From positions 1 to 64,000 of the forward strand of contig JAEZFW010000082.1 in assembly GCA_023417315.1 (NCBI GenBank): a DNA stretch of 64,000 bases, given 5' to 3'. Origin of the DNA: Pseudomonadota bacterium (GTDB lineage: Bacteria > Pseudomonadota > Gammaproteobacteria > Steroidobacterales > Steroidobacteraceae). Shown here piece after piece: positions 51,320 through 61,022 of this stretch. A program made the position numbers and the translations under genes. Numbering within the stretch: the first letter of the stretch is position 1; every line of letters starts with the position of its first letter. The notes beneath the pieces are model-generated. The model saw only the letters and a program-made list of their open reading frames with translations, did not search any database and was not told the origin of the DNA.

Positions 51320-52468
51320 CTATGGGTTGGCACCATGAGGCGACGGAGCCGTCCGTTCGCCACTCAGTAGATCGAGCAATCGTTCGCCCACGGCCTCGCG
51401 CCGCCAACCCTCGAGCAGGTGCTCCGTTCGACCGGAGAACACGAGTTGTTCGATGTCGCGACGTGTGGCGAGCAGCTCTGGGCAAACGTCGAGCGCATGA
51501 GCGTGCCCGCGCACGAAATTCATGAGCTTGGTGACGAGCGCGAGTTGTGCGGGCTCTGGACGCATCGGCCGTTGAATATCTGCTTCTGTGGCCTTCATTG
51601 CCTCCCCACGGGCAACGATGTCGAGCAACTCGCCGCCTCGTCGTCGGATGACACCGTCCGTCAGGCTGCGGATGCATTCCAACTCCTGCTCATCCTTAGG
51701 CATGCGCTCGCTGATCTCGCGTAGCGCATTGTCGGCGAGGATCCATCCGCGCGGTTTGTCGTGTTTGATCGCGAGCTCCTCGCGCCATTCCGCCAGCAAT
51801 TTCGCCGTCGCTCGTTGTTCAGGCTTGAGTCGTTCGAGCCCTCGCAAGCGTCGCCAGGCGTCTCGAGGCTCGATCTTGAACGTATCCAGCTGTTCGATCT
51901 CCTGTGCTTCCTGCTGTAGCCAATCGAGCTTGCCTGCACGCTCCAGAGCGGCACGTAGCTCGAGGTGCAACGACGCAAGATGCCGCACGTCGTCCGCCGC
52001 ATAGTCGAGCTGTTCTGCACTCAAGGGACGCCGGGACCAATCCGTGCGCGTGTGCCCTTTGGCAAGCGAAATGCCGAGGCGTGCCGACACGAGGGCACCG
52101 TAGCCAATCTGCGCAGATTGCCCTAACAGGGCGGCGGCGATCTGTGTATCGAAAATCGGCGCCAGTGGCAGAGTGTGAGGTGCGCGGACTGCGAGCACCT
52201 CCAAGTCTTGTCTTGCCGCATGCAAGACTTTCAAGCGTCGAGGATCGATCAAGAACGACCAAAGCGGCTCCAGATCGGAGAGCGCCAGTGGGTCGACCAG
52301 GGCGCAGTATTCGAGTGAGGCAAGTTGTACGAGACACAGCTTCGGGTAGTAGGTGCTTTCGCGCATGAACTCCGTGTCGAGCGCGACGAATGCACTTGGG
52401 CCGAGTGCGCGCAGCGACTCCTCGAGCGCATCCGCTGTGTTCACGAAGACGGTTGTCTGTACACTCAC
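51320..52468 (-). CDS. rnd: Ribonuclease D
   Basis: A 382-residue DEDD-family 3'-5' exoribonuclease: ExoI FVALDTEFMRE, ExoII in LKVLHAARQDLEVL, ExoIII QLDYAADDVRHL, then one or two HRDC domains (RDAWRRLRGLERLKPEQRA; about 210-290 and possibly 300-375). It trims the 3' ends of tRNA precursors and other small RNAs. Length is usual. It is divergent from mpl across 223 bases in which I see no gene. Confidence 0.93.
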   Translation of the reverse strand: MSVQTTVFVNTADALEESLRALGPSAFVALDTEFMRESTYYPKLCLVQLASLEYCALVDPLALSDLEPLWSFLIDPRRLKVLHAARQDLEVLAVRAPHTLPLAPIFDTQIAAALLGQSAQIGYGALVSARLGISLAKGHTRTDWSRRPLSAEQLDYAADDVRHLASLHLELRAALERAGKLDWLQQEAQEIEQLDTFKIEPRDAWRRLRGLERLKPEQRATAKLLAEWREELAIKHDKPRGWILADNALREISERMPKDEQELECIRSLTDGVIRRRGGELLDIVARGEAMKATEADIQRPMRPEPAQLALVTKLMNFVRGHAHALDVCPELLATRRDIEQLVFSGRTEHLLEGWRREAVGERLLDLLSGERTAPSPHGANP

Positions 52469-52691
52469 GAGGCTGCCGCGCCGTCGATGAGAAAGGCAGG
52501 CGAGGCCGCGAGCGTGGCATGTGGGCGGGCCGCGGAATGTACAATCTGGTCGCGAATGTCGAGCATCACACCCCGCATTATATGAGCACGCTGCATGAGC
52601 GCCATGTCCGTGCCGTGAAGCAGTGCTGGAAGATCGCGCTCGTTCGTATCTCGCCGTTGAGTCAGATCAGCTTCAACTGAACCGAAAATCC

Positions 52692-54065
52692 ATGCACGTT
52701 CATATCCTCGGAATCTGCGGCACGTTCATGGGTGGCATCGCGGCGCTCGCGCGCGCGGCCGGACATCGAGTGACGGGTTCCGATCAGAACGTCTATCCGC
52801 CGATGTCCGATCAGCTCGCGGCGCTCGGGATCGAACTGATCGAGGGCTACGACCCGGACCAATTGCAGCTGCGTCCCGATATCGTCGTGGTTGGGAATGT
52901 CATGAGCCGAGGCAAACCGCTCATCGAAGCGCTCCTCGACAGCGGCATATCGTACACGTCTGGACCAGAGTGGCTCGCGCGTCACGTGCTTGCAGGACGA
53001 TGGGTGCTTGCCGTTGCAGGTACTCACGGCAAGACGACGACATCGAGCATCCTTGCTTGGATTCTCGAGCACGCCGGCCGCAAGCCTGGATTCCTAATTG
53101 GCGGCGTGCCCAGCAACTTCGACTCCACGGCACGGCTCGGCGAGGGAGCGTATTTCGTCGTCGAAGCGGATGAATACGACACGGCATTCTTCGACAAGCG
53201 GGCGAAATTCGTTCACTACCGCCCTCGCACCGCGGTGCTCAACAACCTCGAGCACGACCACGCGGATATCTATCCCGACGTCGCGGCTATTCAATGGCAG
53301 TTCCATCAACTGCTGCGGATGGTGCCGCGCAACGGCCTCGTCGTGGCCAACGCGGGCGATGCGCATGTGATGGAAGTGATCGGCATGGGATGCTGGACGC
53401 CGGTCGAGCGATTCTCGGCAGGCCTGCAGGGCGACGCCGCTTGGTACGCGCTCGTCTCGCCAGACAGCGACTACTCCAACTTTGTGATCATGGAAGGCAA
53501 CGAGCATGTCGCGGACGTCGAGTGGCAGATGACGGGCCGGCACAACGCGCAGAACGCGCTTGCTGCCTTATTGGCCGCGCGTCATGCCGGGGTTTCGATC
53601 GAGGCGGGAGTGGCCGCTTTGAAGGCGTTCCAAGGGGTGCGCCGCCGGATGGAGACGCGCGGTGTGATCCGCGGTGTCACCGTCTACGACGATTTCGCGC
53701 ACCATCCCACGGCGATCGAAACCACGATCGATGGTTTGCGGCGTCGAATCGGAGCGGCGCGACTGATCGCGGTGCTCGAGCCGCGCTCGAACACCATGAA
53801 GCTCGGTACTCATCGGGAAGCGCTAGCGAAGTCGCTTGCAGCTGCGGATGAGGTCTTCATGTACCAAGGTCCGAGCGTGCAGTGGGACGTCGCAGACTCG
53901 GTCGCCTCGCTCGGTACGCGCGCGCATGTGTCGAAGGACTTGGAAGCGCTGGTCGCGACGCTGGCGAGCGAAGCGCGCACTGGAGACCACATTCTGATCA
54001 TGTCGAACGGCGGTTTCGGCGGCATCCACGAGAAGTTGCTTGCGAGATTGCGCGAGTCTGAGTGA
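52692..54065 (+). CDS. mpl: UDP-N-acetylmuramate:L-Ala-gamma-D-Glu-meso-DAP ligase
   Basis: A 457-residue Mur ligase: HILGICGTFMGGIAALARA at the UDP site, VAGTHGKTTTSSILAW at the ATP site, EADEYDTAFFDKRAKF (typical of Mpl) and the C-terminal DDFAHHPTAIETTIDGL. It joins recycled murein tripeptide to UDP-MurNAc. The ATG at 52692 gives the canonical N-terminus. The Lon-N protein gene follows on the same strand 70 bases later. Confidence 0.95.
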   Translation: MHVHILGICGTFMGGIAALARAAGHRVTGSDQNVYPPMSDQLAALGIELIEGYDPDQLQLRPDIVVVGNVMSRGKPLIEALLDSGISYTSGPEWLARHVLAGRWVLAVAGTHGKTTTSSILAWILEHAGRKPGFLIGGVPSNFDSTARLGEGAYFVVEADEYDTAFFDKRAKFVHYRPRTAVLNNLEHDHADIYPDVAAIQWQFHQLLRMVPRNGLVVANAGDAHVMEVIGMGCWTPVERFSAGLQGDAAWYALVSPDSDYSNFVIMEGNEHVADVEWQMTGRHNAQNALAALLAARHAGVSIEAGVAALKAFQGVRRRMETRGVIRGVTVYDDFAHHPTAIETTIDGLRRRIGAARLIAVLEPRSNTMKLGTHREALAKSLAAADEVFMYQGPSVQWDVADSVASLGTRAHVSKDLEALVATLASEARTGDHILIMSNGGFGGIHEKLLARLRESE

Positions 54066-54135
54066 ACGGCGCGCCCCATGCGCATGGCGCGACAAGGCTC
54101 GATCTAGTCGAGCTGCCTGAAACAGAGAGGCGTGT

Positions 54136-54717
54136 ATGGCGCAGACGATTCCTCTCTTTCCGCTGCACACGGTGCTCTTTCCGGGCGGCCCGCTGCGCCT
54201 GCGCATCTTCGAGCCGCGCTATCTCGACATGGTGAGTCGTTGCATCCGCGAGAGTTCCGCATTCGGCGTCGCGCTGATCGTCGATGGGAGGGAAGTCGGT
54301 CCGGCGAAGACCGTCAACATCGGCACCACGGCGCGCATTCTCGATTTCGAGCGCTTGAGCGATGGACTACTGGGGATCTCCGCGCGCGGAGAACATCGCT
54401 TTCGGATCGAATCTGTCGCCATTCAAGCCGACGGTTTGAATGTCGCCGATGTCGAGCTGCTTCACGAGACGGTGGCTGGCATTCCCGCGGAGCTCAAAGG
54501 CTTGTCCAAGCTGATGGGAGAGATCTATCCGCAAGTGAGCCTGCACTACGACGAAGTGGTGCCAAAGCTCGAGGACGCCGGTTGGGTGAGCTCGCGGCTG
54601 GCGGAGCTGCTTCCCGTCGAGCCTGCGATCCGTCAGGCATGCCTCGAAAGGGACGATGCGGTCGAGCGGCTTCGATATCTCGCCTCGATCATCAGCGCTG
54701 CGCAACCTGATTCATGA
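54136..54717 (+). CDS. Lon substrate-binding (LON-N / PUA-like) domain protein
   Basis: A 193-residue protein made only of the Lon N-terminal domain: IPLFPLHTVLFPGGPLRLRIFE, RYLDMVSRCIRES, FGVALIVDGREVG and a helical C-terminal half. There is no ATPase or protease part. Such proteins are widespread in proteobacteria and may bind protein substrates; the function is not known. It overlaps the convergent CPBP protease gene by 6 bases. Confidence 0.9.
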   Translation: MAQTIPLFPLHTVLFPGGPLRLRIFEPRYLDMVSRCIRESSAFGVALIVDGREVGPAKTVNIGTTARILDFERLSDGLLGISARGEHRFRIESVAIQADGLNVADVELLHETVAGIPAELKGLSKLMGEIYPQVSLHYDEVVPKLEDAGWVSSRLAELLPVEPAIRQACLERDDAVERLRYLASIISAAQPDS

Positions 54718-55611
54718 GGAGGACTCCTCGTTCCGGGCCATGCGATGGGAGCGGCGGTACTGCAGTCGTTCGTAACCGATTGCGATCATGATGAACCACA
54801 GCAACGCCGCCCATCCAATCACGCCGTCGTAATTTCCAACCCAGCCGGCGTACGCGGCCGTGGCGTCTACTTCCGTCGCCTTGCGTAGCACCGCTATCGT
54901 ACATACGCCTGCAGCGTGCAATCCGATACACGCGGCGATCGCGCCGGTGCGCAAGCGGATGAGTGCAAGCAACACACCAAGCATCGTCAATGCGAGGAAG
55001 GAATCTAGAAAGACGAGCGGCTCGGCATACCGCTCGAACAGCCGAGCCAGCACGAGAAATCCATGCTCCCAACTGACTTCCTCCGCTGGTACGCGTAAGC
55101 GGCCGCCGAGAAAGTGTAGTGAGGCATACAGAAGACTCGGAGCCAAAACGGCGGCGAGGGGTCCAGAGGTGCGGCTCAGTGCACTGAAGAGCACACCGCG
55201 AAAGAATGTCTCTTCGATGAATGCAACGACAAGACCGGAGATGACGCCGCCCAGAACGATCGAGCCCCAGTTCCCATCGAACGCTGGACGCAGCTCGCGA
55301 ATATCGAGGCCCATGAGGAAAGCGACGAGCGGCGCCATGAGCAGAAAGCCCGCAACCCAGCCCACTATTAGCTGCCGCACGAATCGCCTGCGCGGCATGC
55401 CGTAGCCCATCGATTCCCGATCCGACAAACCCAGTCGGCGCGTCAGCACAACGAGGCCGATCAAGGCAATCAACATCGCGACGCGGTTCATGACTCGATG
55501 GACCGGCTCGACCGATATCAGGCTCACGAGGAGCCAAGCAGGATACGTCACCGCTGATGCAACGATGAGCGCGCCGGCGAGAAGGGCGACAAACAATAGG
55601 AACGATCGCAT
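54712..55611 (-). CDS. CPBP family intramembrane metalloprotease
   Basis: A 299-residue membrane protein with about eight helices and the CPBP (Rce1-like) motifs: VAFIEETFFRGVLF (the EExxxR motif) and SLLYASLHFLGG (metal His), with a later GLHAAG His. Members are intramembrane proteases or act in bacteriocin immunity; the substrate is unknown. The C-terminus is basic and cytoplasmic. Overlaps the Lon-N gene tail to tail. Confidence 0.88.
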   Translation of the reverse strand: MRSFLLFVALLAGALIVASAVTYPAWLLVSLISVEPVHRVMNRVAMLIALIGLVVLTRRLGLSDRESMGYGMPRRRFVRQLIVGWVAGFLLMAPLVAFLMGLDIRELRPAFDGNWGSIVLGGVISGLVVAFIEETFFRGVLFSALSRTSGPLAAVLAPSLLYASLHFLGGRLRVPAEEVSWEHGFLVLARLFERYAEPLVFLDSFLALTMLGVLLALIRLRTGAIAACIGLHAAGVCTIAVLRKATEVDATAAYAGWVGNYDGVIGWAALLWFIMIAIGYERLQYRRSHRMARNEESSS

Positions 55612-55800
55612 CGCGTGCTGTGAGGTCAGTGCTCCGACGATCCACGACTATCGCACGGTAAGAGGGGCTACTAAAGAGATCGATGCATTCATAACTCGGT
55701 GTTCGCGCCATTTATCAACGTTCGCGTGCACGGTCGTTCGCTAACGTGGAGCTCCTTGCGGCACCATCTATCAACTACCCGCCACACGGAGTGTGAACTC

Positions 55801-56232
55801 ATGGATCATGCAAAGGCTCTCAACATCGTCTCGACGCTCGCGAACGGCGTCAATCCCGTCTCGGGCGAAGTGTTTCCTACCGATAGTCCCTACCAATCGT
55901 CTGAGATCATTAGAGCGCTGTTCATGGCCGCTCGCGCGCTGGAGGCAGGAAGCGTTCCCGCGCCGACTCCGGCACGCGAATCTCGCCCGCGCGCGGGCTC
56001 GTTGCCGAATGTGGGTAAGCCCTGGACGAACGAAGAGGACGATCAGTTACTGGCCGAATTCGACCGGGGTCGCTCGCCCCGCGATCTTGCCGCCGCGCAT
56101 GGACGCACGCTCGCGGGGATCGAGGCGCGTCTGGAGAAGTTCGGTCGGATCTCACCGCATCAGCGCGTTACGACAAATCGATTCAGCAAAGACAAGGGCG
56201 CGCCGGACGAGAGCAGACCGGCTCAGCGCTGA
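55801..56232 (+). CDS. Hypothetical protein with Myb/HTH-like C-terminal motif
   Basis: A 143-residue protein. The N-terminal half begins ALNIVSTLANGVNPVSGEVF, a segment common in small proteobacterial proteins of unknown role. The second half, KPWTNEEDDQLLAEFDRGRS followed by RDLAAAHGRTLAGIEARL, looks like a Myb/SANT-type or GcrA-like helix-turn-helix, so nucleic-acid binding is plausible. GGAG lies 11 bases before the ATG. It stands alone between unrelated genes. Confidence 0.7.
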   Translation: MDHAKALNIVSTLANGVNPVSGEVFPTDSPYQSSEIIRALFMAARALEAGSVPAPTPARESRPRAGSLPNVGKPWTNEEDDQLLAEFDRGRSPRDLAAAHGRTLAGIEARLEKFGRISPHQRVTTNRFSKDKGAPDESRPAQR

Positions 56233-56723
56233 GGCTCTGCGTGCCGGAGAAGTTTCCTGTAACAGCGTCGAATAGCGGCTGCACGTGGATCGTCGCAGCC
56301 GGACCGCCGAGTCTCGCCCATTCCGCGTGACGCTGAGGAGTTTAGTGATCCAGCTAAACGTCGCTGATTGGCGTCGGTGCTCCCATCCGTCGCCAACTTG
56401 CAACGAAAGGCCTACATACGCATAACAAAGTGGGGGGAAGCTTCCGCTACTTCGTGAAATATTAGGATATGATGCGCGCCACAGCAGGACAGTGGCTAAG
56501 CGCCGACTATGCGACCGAAATGCAACTGCGGAACCCCCAGTACGTTTGCTGAGTTTTCATCTGCGCATCGCGGTGATCTTACTTCACTAGTCTCCCACTT
56601 CTCGGGCCGACGGGTTATCTCCCCTCGATCCTGATGCTGATAGAGGAACTTGTCCGGATGCTGAGGAGCTGTCCGGCGCACATGTCATGTTGTCTGAGCA
56701 ACAGCTGATTCTGGAGTGACACC
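56233..56723. other. Intergenic region ahead of the polysaccharide cluster
   Basis: A 491-base region with no supported gene. It is less GC-rich than its surroundings around 56400-56480 and 56540-56600, where a promoter for the cluster may lie. It has a small stem GTTTAG (56340-56345) with CTAAAC (56354-56359), which could be a terminator or operator, and a GGAAGCTTCC palindrome near 56437-56446. Confidence 0.4.
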
Positions 56724-57620
56724 TTGCCCGCTTCTTCGTGGTTTGCGCCAACGGAATTGACGCGCGGTCACCGATGGGTCAATCGGTGGTGGCCGAGCCG
56801 GAGGTTGCGCTGGGATCCGCTGCATGGCGTGCGGATCGACGAGCGATATGCGCCTGTCAGCATCGCCAACTGGAAGCTCATCCCAGCAATGGCTCGCGGG
56901 GTGCTCGCGAGGCGCGTGAAACGGCCGCTGACTTTCCACAGCGACCGACGTCTGACGATTGTCATCCCATATCGCGACCGAGCTCAGCATCTCGATGTCC
57001 TATTGCCCGAGCTCACTGCTCGTCTGCAAGAGCAAGAGCTTTCGTATCGCATCCTCGTCGTGGAGCAAGAAGTCGGGGCACTGTTCAACCGCGGCCGATT
57101 GCTGAACGCAGGCATGCAGTACGCTGCAGACGGTTCGGACTATTACTGCTTCCACGATGTCGACGCAGTGCCGATGGTCGCGAACTACGCATGCCCATCG
57201 CAGCCAGTGCGCCTCGTCAATAACGTGTTGAATCCTGCTGGCGAGCGGATGCACACGGCACATTATTTCTCGGGTGCGATCACGATCCGAAAAGAACAGG
57301 CGTTCGCAGTCAACGGGTTCTCCAATGAATATTGGGGTTGGGGCAAAGAAGACGACGACTTCTACTTCCGCCTGCTGCTCTCCGGATTCGTTTGCTATTT
57401 CGACCTGAAGGGGACGTTCCGGGATCTCCCCAATCCCCCGCACCAGTGCGTTCGTCGCGGGCCGACGATTCCGACTCACGTGAAATTGAATCGCCGTCGA
57501 CGTAGCCTCCTGCTGCGAGGTCTCACGGTACCTGCCGACGACGGTGTGCGAACACTGAAGTTCAAGGTCGTCGAGCGCGCCATGAATGCCGATTACGAGC
57601 ACATCGTCGTCCGTTGGTAG
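56724..57620 (+). CDS. Beta-1,4-galactosyltransferase-like (GT7) glycosyltransferase
   Basis: A 298-residue protein that aligns in motif order with GT7 enzymes: TIVIPYRDRAQHL, ILVVEQEVGALFNRGRLLNA, the DxD motif in CFHDVDAVPM, and the acceptor/metal loop GWGKEDDDFYFRL. GT7 is mainly known from animal beta-4-galactosyltransferases; bacterial copies occur in surface polysaccharide clusters. No membrane anchor is seen, so it likely acts in the cytoplasm on a lipid-linked sugar. TTG start with GGAG eight bases upstream. Confidence 0.85.
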   Translation: MPASSWFAPTELTRGHRWVNRWWPSRRLRWDPLHGVRIDERYAPVSIANWKLIPAMARGVLARRVKRPLTFHSDRRLTIVIPYRDRAQHLDVLLPELTARLQEQELSYRILVVEQEVGALFNRGRLLNAGMQYAADGSDYYCFHDVDAVPMVANYACPSQPVRLVNNVLNPAGERMHTAHYFSGAITIRKEQAFAVNGFSNEYWGWGKEDDDFYFRLLLSGFVCYFDLKGTFRDLPNPPHQCVRRGPTIPTHVKLNRRRRSLLLRGLTVPADDGVRTLKFKVVERAMNADYEHIVVRW

Positions 57621-57718
57621 TGGTACGACGACGCCACGATCCAAGCTCTAGCAGCTAGTGCAGCCAACAGGACAGTCCCCCCGCGCACCTCGGTCGAGCA
57701 TTAAACAAGCGCGTTTCT

Positions 57719-57724
57719 TATAAT
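57719..57724 (+). promoter_or_regulatory. Candidate -10 box before the Wzi-like gene
   Basis: TATAAT lies 80 bases before the proposed CTG start, flanked by inverted GCGCG and CGCGC. No good -35 is seen at the right distance, so the promoter may need an activator. Confidence 0.4.
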
Positions 57725-57804
57725 CGCGCCTTTTACGCTCAGGTCGACGTACGAGCGCAGAAGCCGCTCAAGATCGCCCGTCGCGAGCCAACGGGAGCAA
57801 AACC

Positions 57805-59799
57805 CTGAAGAACCCAAAGAATTCGCCACAGTGGTCTGTGCTGCGTGCCGTCTCGTTAGGATTGTTGGCAGTAGTGGCGCCCGTGATCGCGTGGGGGCGC
57901 GGGGCATCGCCATATCTCCCGCTCAACCTCTCGCCCGCGATAGAGCGAAAGGTCGAGCGCGTTCTGATGCTTGCCGGTAAGCCCGTGATGCGTCGGCCCA
58001 TCGCGGCAGCGATCGTGCTCGATGCACTGCCTGTGGCTTGCGAGCGCGACCGTGCCTTGTGCGAAGAGGTGCGAAGCTATCTAGACCGCTACATGAACAG
58101 ATATGCGGTCACTCACGCCAGAATTGAAGGCGCCATCACTTCAGGCGATTCCAGCGCTACACAGCCAAACCAACACGGCGAATCGTTCGACTCGCCGTGG
58201 CGTGTGGCTGCGAGCGGCTACTTCCAGCCCAGCGATCACATCATCCTCAATGCGGGCGCAGTCGCCTACGATGAGAATACGACGCCGACCGGGTCATTCT
58301 TGAGCTTAGGCTTCGACTTCGCACAATTAGACATCGGCTTTCGAGATCATTGGTTAGGACCGATGAGCGACAGCAGCGCGGCTATCAGCACACAAGCGCC
58401 GACGATGCCATCGATCACGCTGTCCAATTACGCACCGATCAGTCGTCTCGGGCTGAGCTACGAAGTTTTCGCTGCGGAGATGTCTGAACAGTCAAACATC
58501 GCGTACCAAGACGGAATCACTGAAGGCAAGCCTCGTCTCGCGGGACTGCAAGTCGCCATAGAGCCAGTGACCGGGTACGCGCTCGCGCTTAATCGCGTAA
58601 CCCAGTATGGCGGCGGCGCTCGGGGCGGCGGGAGCCTGTCGGACTTCTTCGACGCGCTTACTACTAGCAGCAACGAGGCAGATGAATCCGGAGGCAGCTC
58701 GGACGTAAACCGTATCGCGTCTGTCACGAGCAGTATGCTGTTCCCCGGTCCGGTGCCGTTTGGCGTACGTATCGAATACGCTGGAGAAGACAACACTTAT
58801 GAAGGCAAGGTCCGCCTGGGGCAGACCAATCTGTCGCTGGGCTTGGATTTTCCGAAACTGTGGCGCCATTTCGATGCGACGTACGAAGTCTCCGACCTCC
58901 AGAATGGATGGTATGTGCACCACATCTATCGAGAAGGGCCGCGCAACGAAGGGCACGTGCTGGGGCACTGGTTCGCAGACAATCGCTTGCCTGGCGATTC
59001 CATAGGCGGCCGCAGCCACATGCTGCGAGTTGGCTGGCAGTTGCCTAATGGCGATTACGCGCAAGCGAGATACCGGATGCTCGATCTCGACCCCCGCTGG
59101 GGATTCAGCGATACAGATCGGCCATATCGAACGATGCAGATGCTAGGGATCGACTATTCAACGTCTTTGATCGGTCACGGCGTCGACGCGCAGGTCGAAG
59201 TCGGGCGAGACGTATTCGGCGATTCGTTCGCGCGTGTCGGTGCGGCTTTCGATTTCGCAACAGCGCAGCGCACACGGGTCTACGAAAGCGTTGATGAGTC
59301 GACATCGGTGGCTGGTGAAGTATTTGTAGACGCGGGCCTGCAGCGGAGTAATGCGCGAGAGATTCTTCTCCTAGATACCCAGCGCAACGCGACCAGCGAT
59401 TACGAAGTGGATTATCACGTTGGCATCGGGGCGAGGCGTCAGGTAGGTGCGCGCCACGATTTGGGCGCGCGGTTGGAACTCGACCGAGTAGCGGACCGCA
59501 CTTTAGTTTCCGTGCGGGCGCTCGACTATAGATTCAGGCTTGGTCGTAAGTTGGCGCTTACAGCGTTCTTCGGCGTGGGCAGTTACGACCTCACTCTGAA
59601 CGCTCATGGGTATTACATGGGAGGGGGCATGCAGTATCGCGACCTTGTGCCCGGTTGGGACCTAGGCCTCGACTACCGCTACTACGACAAACTGGATCGC
59701 GACAAAGGTTTGGCAAGCGATCCCGAGTCGAATCCCGGTCTGCCCCGGCGATATGTCGACATCCATGGCCTCAGCTTGTACATGAGCAAACGATGGTGA
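57805..59799 (+). CDS. Wzi-like capsule assembly outer membrane protein
   Basis: A 664-residue beta-barrel protein of the Wzi family, which binds exopolysaccharide at the outer surface. Features are an N-terminal alpha/periplasmic part, FLSLGFDFAQLDIGFRDHWL, NYAPISRLGLSYEVF, and many amphipathic strands to a C-terminal aromatic (SKRW). The start is probably CTG at 57805: it has GGGAG seven bases upstream and gives the signal peptide KNPKNSPQWSVLRAVSLG and LLAVVAPVIA. GTG at 57838 has no ribosome-binding site. Confidence 0.83.
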   Translation: MKNPKNSPQWSVLRAVSLGLLAVVAPVIAWGRGASPYLPLNLSPAIERKVERVLMLAGKPVMRRPIAAAIVLDALPVACERDRALCEEVRSYLDRYMNRYAVTHARIEGAITSGDSSATQPNQHGESFDSPWRVAASGYFQPSDHIILNAGAVAYDENTTPTGSFLSLGFDFAQLDIGFRDHWLGPMSDSSAAISTQAPTMPSITLSNYAPISRLGLSYEVFAAEMSEQSNIAYQDGITEGKPRLAGLQVAIEPVTGYALALNRVTQYGGGARGGGSLSDFFDALTTSSNEADESGGSSDVNRIASVTSSMLFPGPVPFGVRIEYAGEDNTYEGKVRLGQTNLSLGLDFPKLWRHFDATYEVSDLQNGWYVHHIYREGPRNEGHVLGHWFADNRLPGDSIGGRSHMLRVGWQLPNGDYAQARYRMLDLDPRWGFSDTDRPYRTMQMLGIDYSTSLIGHGVDAQVEVGRDVFGDSFARVGAAFDFATAQRTRVYESVDESTSVAGEVFVDAGLQRSNAREILLLDTQRNATSDYEVDYHVGIGARRQVGARHDLGARLELDRVADRTLVSVRALDYRFRLGRKLALTAFFGVGSYDLTLNAHGYYMGGGMQYRDLVPGWDLGLDYRYYDKLDRDKGLASDPESNPGLPRRYVDIHGLSLYMSKRW

Positions 59800-61004
59800 A
59801 CGAATCCGTTTTGATCGAGCCCGAGGCCAAACTGAAGCCAAGGATGTTGGCCTTTCACTTGCCTCAGTTTCACACCATCCCGGAGAACGAGGAGTGGTGG
59901 GGCAAAGGCTTCACTGACTGGACGAATGTCCGCAAAGCTCGACCGCTCTTCTCAGGTCATCTGCAGCCGCGCGCGCCCGCAAACGGTCGGTACTACAATT
60001 TGCTGGATCCCGAGACGCAGGATTGGCAGGCGCAGCTCGCACGCGATCACGGCCTGTACGGCTTTTGCTACTACCATTACTGGTTTGCAGGTAAGCGGTT
60101 GCTGGAGAAGCCACTCGAGATGCTGCTTGCGCGCGGCAAGCCGGATTTTCCTTTCTGCTTCGCGTGGGCAAACGAACCCTGGACGCGTGCCTGGGATGGT
60201 GGTGACCGCGAGATTCTGATGCCGCAAGAATATGGAGACGAGGCGGACTGGGATCGGCACTTCGCTTGTGTGCTCCGCTTTTTCCAGGATCCTCGTTACA
60301 TCAAGGTTGATGGGAAACCCATGTTCTTGATCTATCGCAGCGCAAGTATCCCGACCGCAGAGCCGATGTTTCGGCGTTGGCGACAACTTGCCGAGCGAGC
60401 CGGACTGCCCGGGCTCCATATCGTGAGCATGCTTACTGCGTTTCCTAAAGATCCTCGTCCTCACGTGTTTGATGCCTTCGCGGAATTCGAGCCCGGCTAC
60501 ACGTACGGTCAACGCGACCGCCCGTTCTGGTGGCGTAAGAAGGAACGCTTCCACCGTAAGTATCGTAAGTGGAGCTTTCGACTTTTCGGTCGTGCCGATG
60601 GACCGATCAACAGCTACGACTATCCTTCAGTGTGGTCCGCAATCGCCAAGCGAGCGATCCAACCAGGTGTTTATCCCGGCGCCTTCCTCGATTGGGATAA
60701 CACGCCCCGTCGAAGCCTCGATCGTGCCATCGTCATGCGGAACTTCAGCGCGCGTTCGTTTGCATCGTGTTTCCGAGCTCACTTGCGCAAGGCTGCGCAG
60801 GCAGGCTCGCCGTTCATGTTCATTGATGCCTGGAATGAATGGGCAGAAGGCACTTACTTGGAACCCGACGAGGCGCGTGGCTTGTTCTTCTTGGAGACCA
60901 TTCGCGACGCACTCATCGAGCTTCAGCCGAGCCGGCAAGAGCCATTCGAAAACTCCACGCATAGGCCCACCATAGATCACCCTGCGTCGGTGCGTTCTGA
61001 ATGA
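59793..61004 (+). CDS. WbsX-like glycosyltransferase / GH99-like domain protein
   Basis: A 403-residue protein with the WbsX (GH99-like) pattern: MLAFHLPQFHTIPENEEWWG, GFTDWTNVRKARPLF, YGFCYYHYWFAGKRLLEKP, FCFAWANEPWTRAWDG and FIDAWNEWAEGTYLEPD. The fold is a TIM barrel with conserved acidic residues in ANEPW and WNEWAEG. Such proteins sit in O-antigen and exopolysaccharide clusters; they may cut or transfer sugar chains. Its ATG overlaps the Wzi-like gene by 7 bases, suggesting coupled expression. Confidence 0.88.
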   Translation: MVNESVLIEPEAKLKPRMLAFHLPQFHTIPENEEWWGKGFTDWTNVRKARPLFSGHLQPRAPANGRYYNLLDPETQDWQAQLARDHGLYGFCYYHYWFAGKRLLEKPLEMLLARGKPDFPFCFAWANEPWTRAWDGGDREILMPQEYGDEADWDRHFACVLRFFQDPRYIKVDGKPMFLIYRSASIPTAEPMFRRWRQLAERAGLPGLHIVSMLTAFPKDPRPHVFDAFAEFEPGYTYGQRDRPFWWRKKERFHRKYRKWSFRLFGRADGPINSYDYPSVWSAIAKRAIQPGVYPGAFLDWDNTPRRSLDRAIVMRNFSARSFASCFRAHLRKAAQAGSPFMFIDAWNEWAEGTYLEPDEARGLFFLETIRDALIELQPSRQEPFENSTHRPTIDHPASVRSE

Positions 61005-61022
61005 TGGGAGAGAGCTGCTGGT

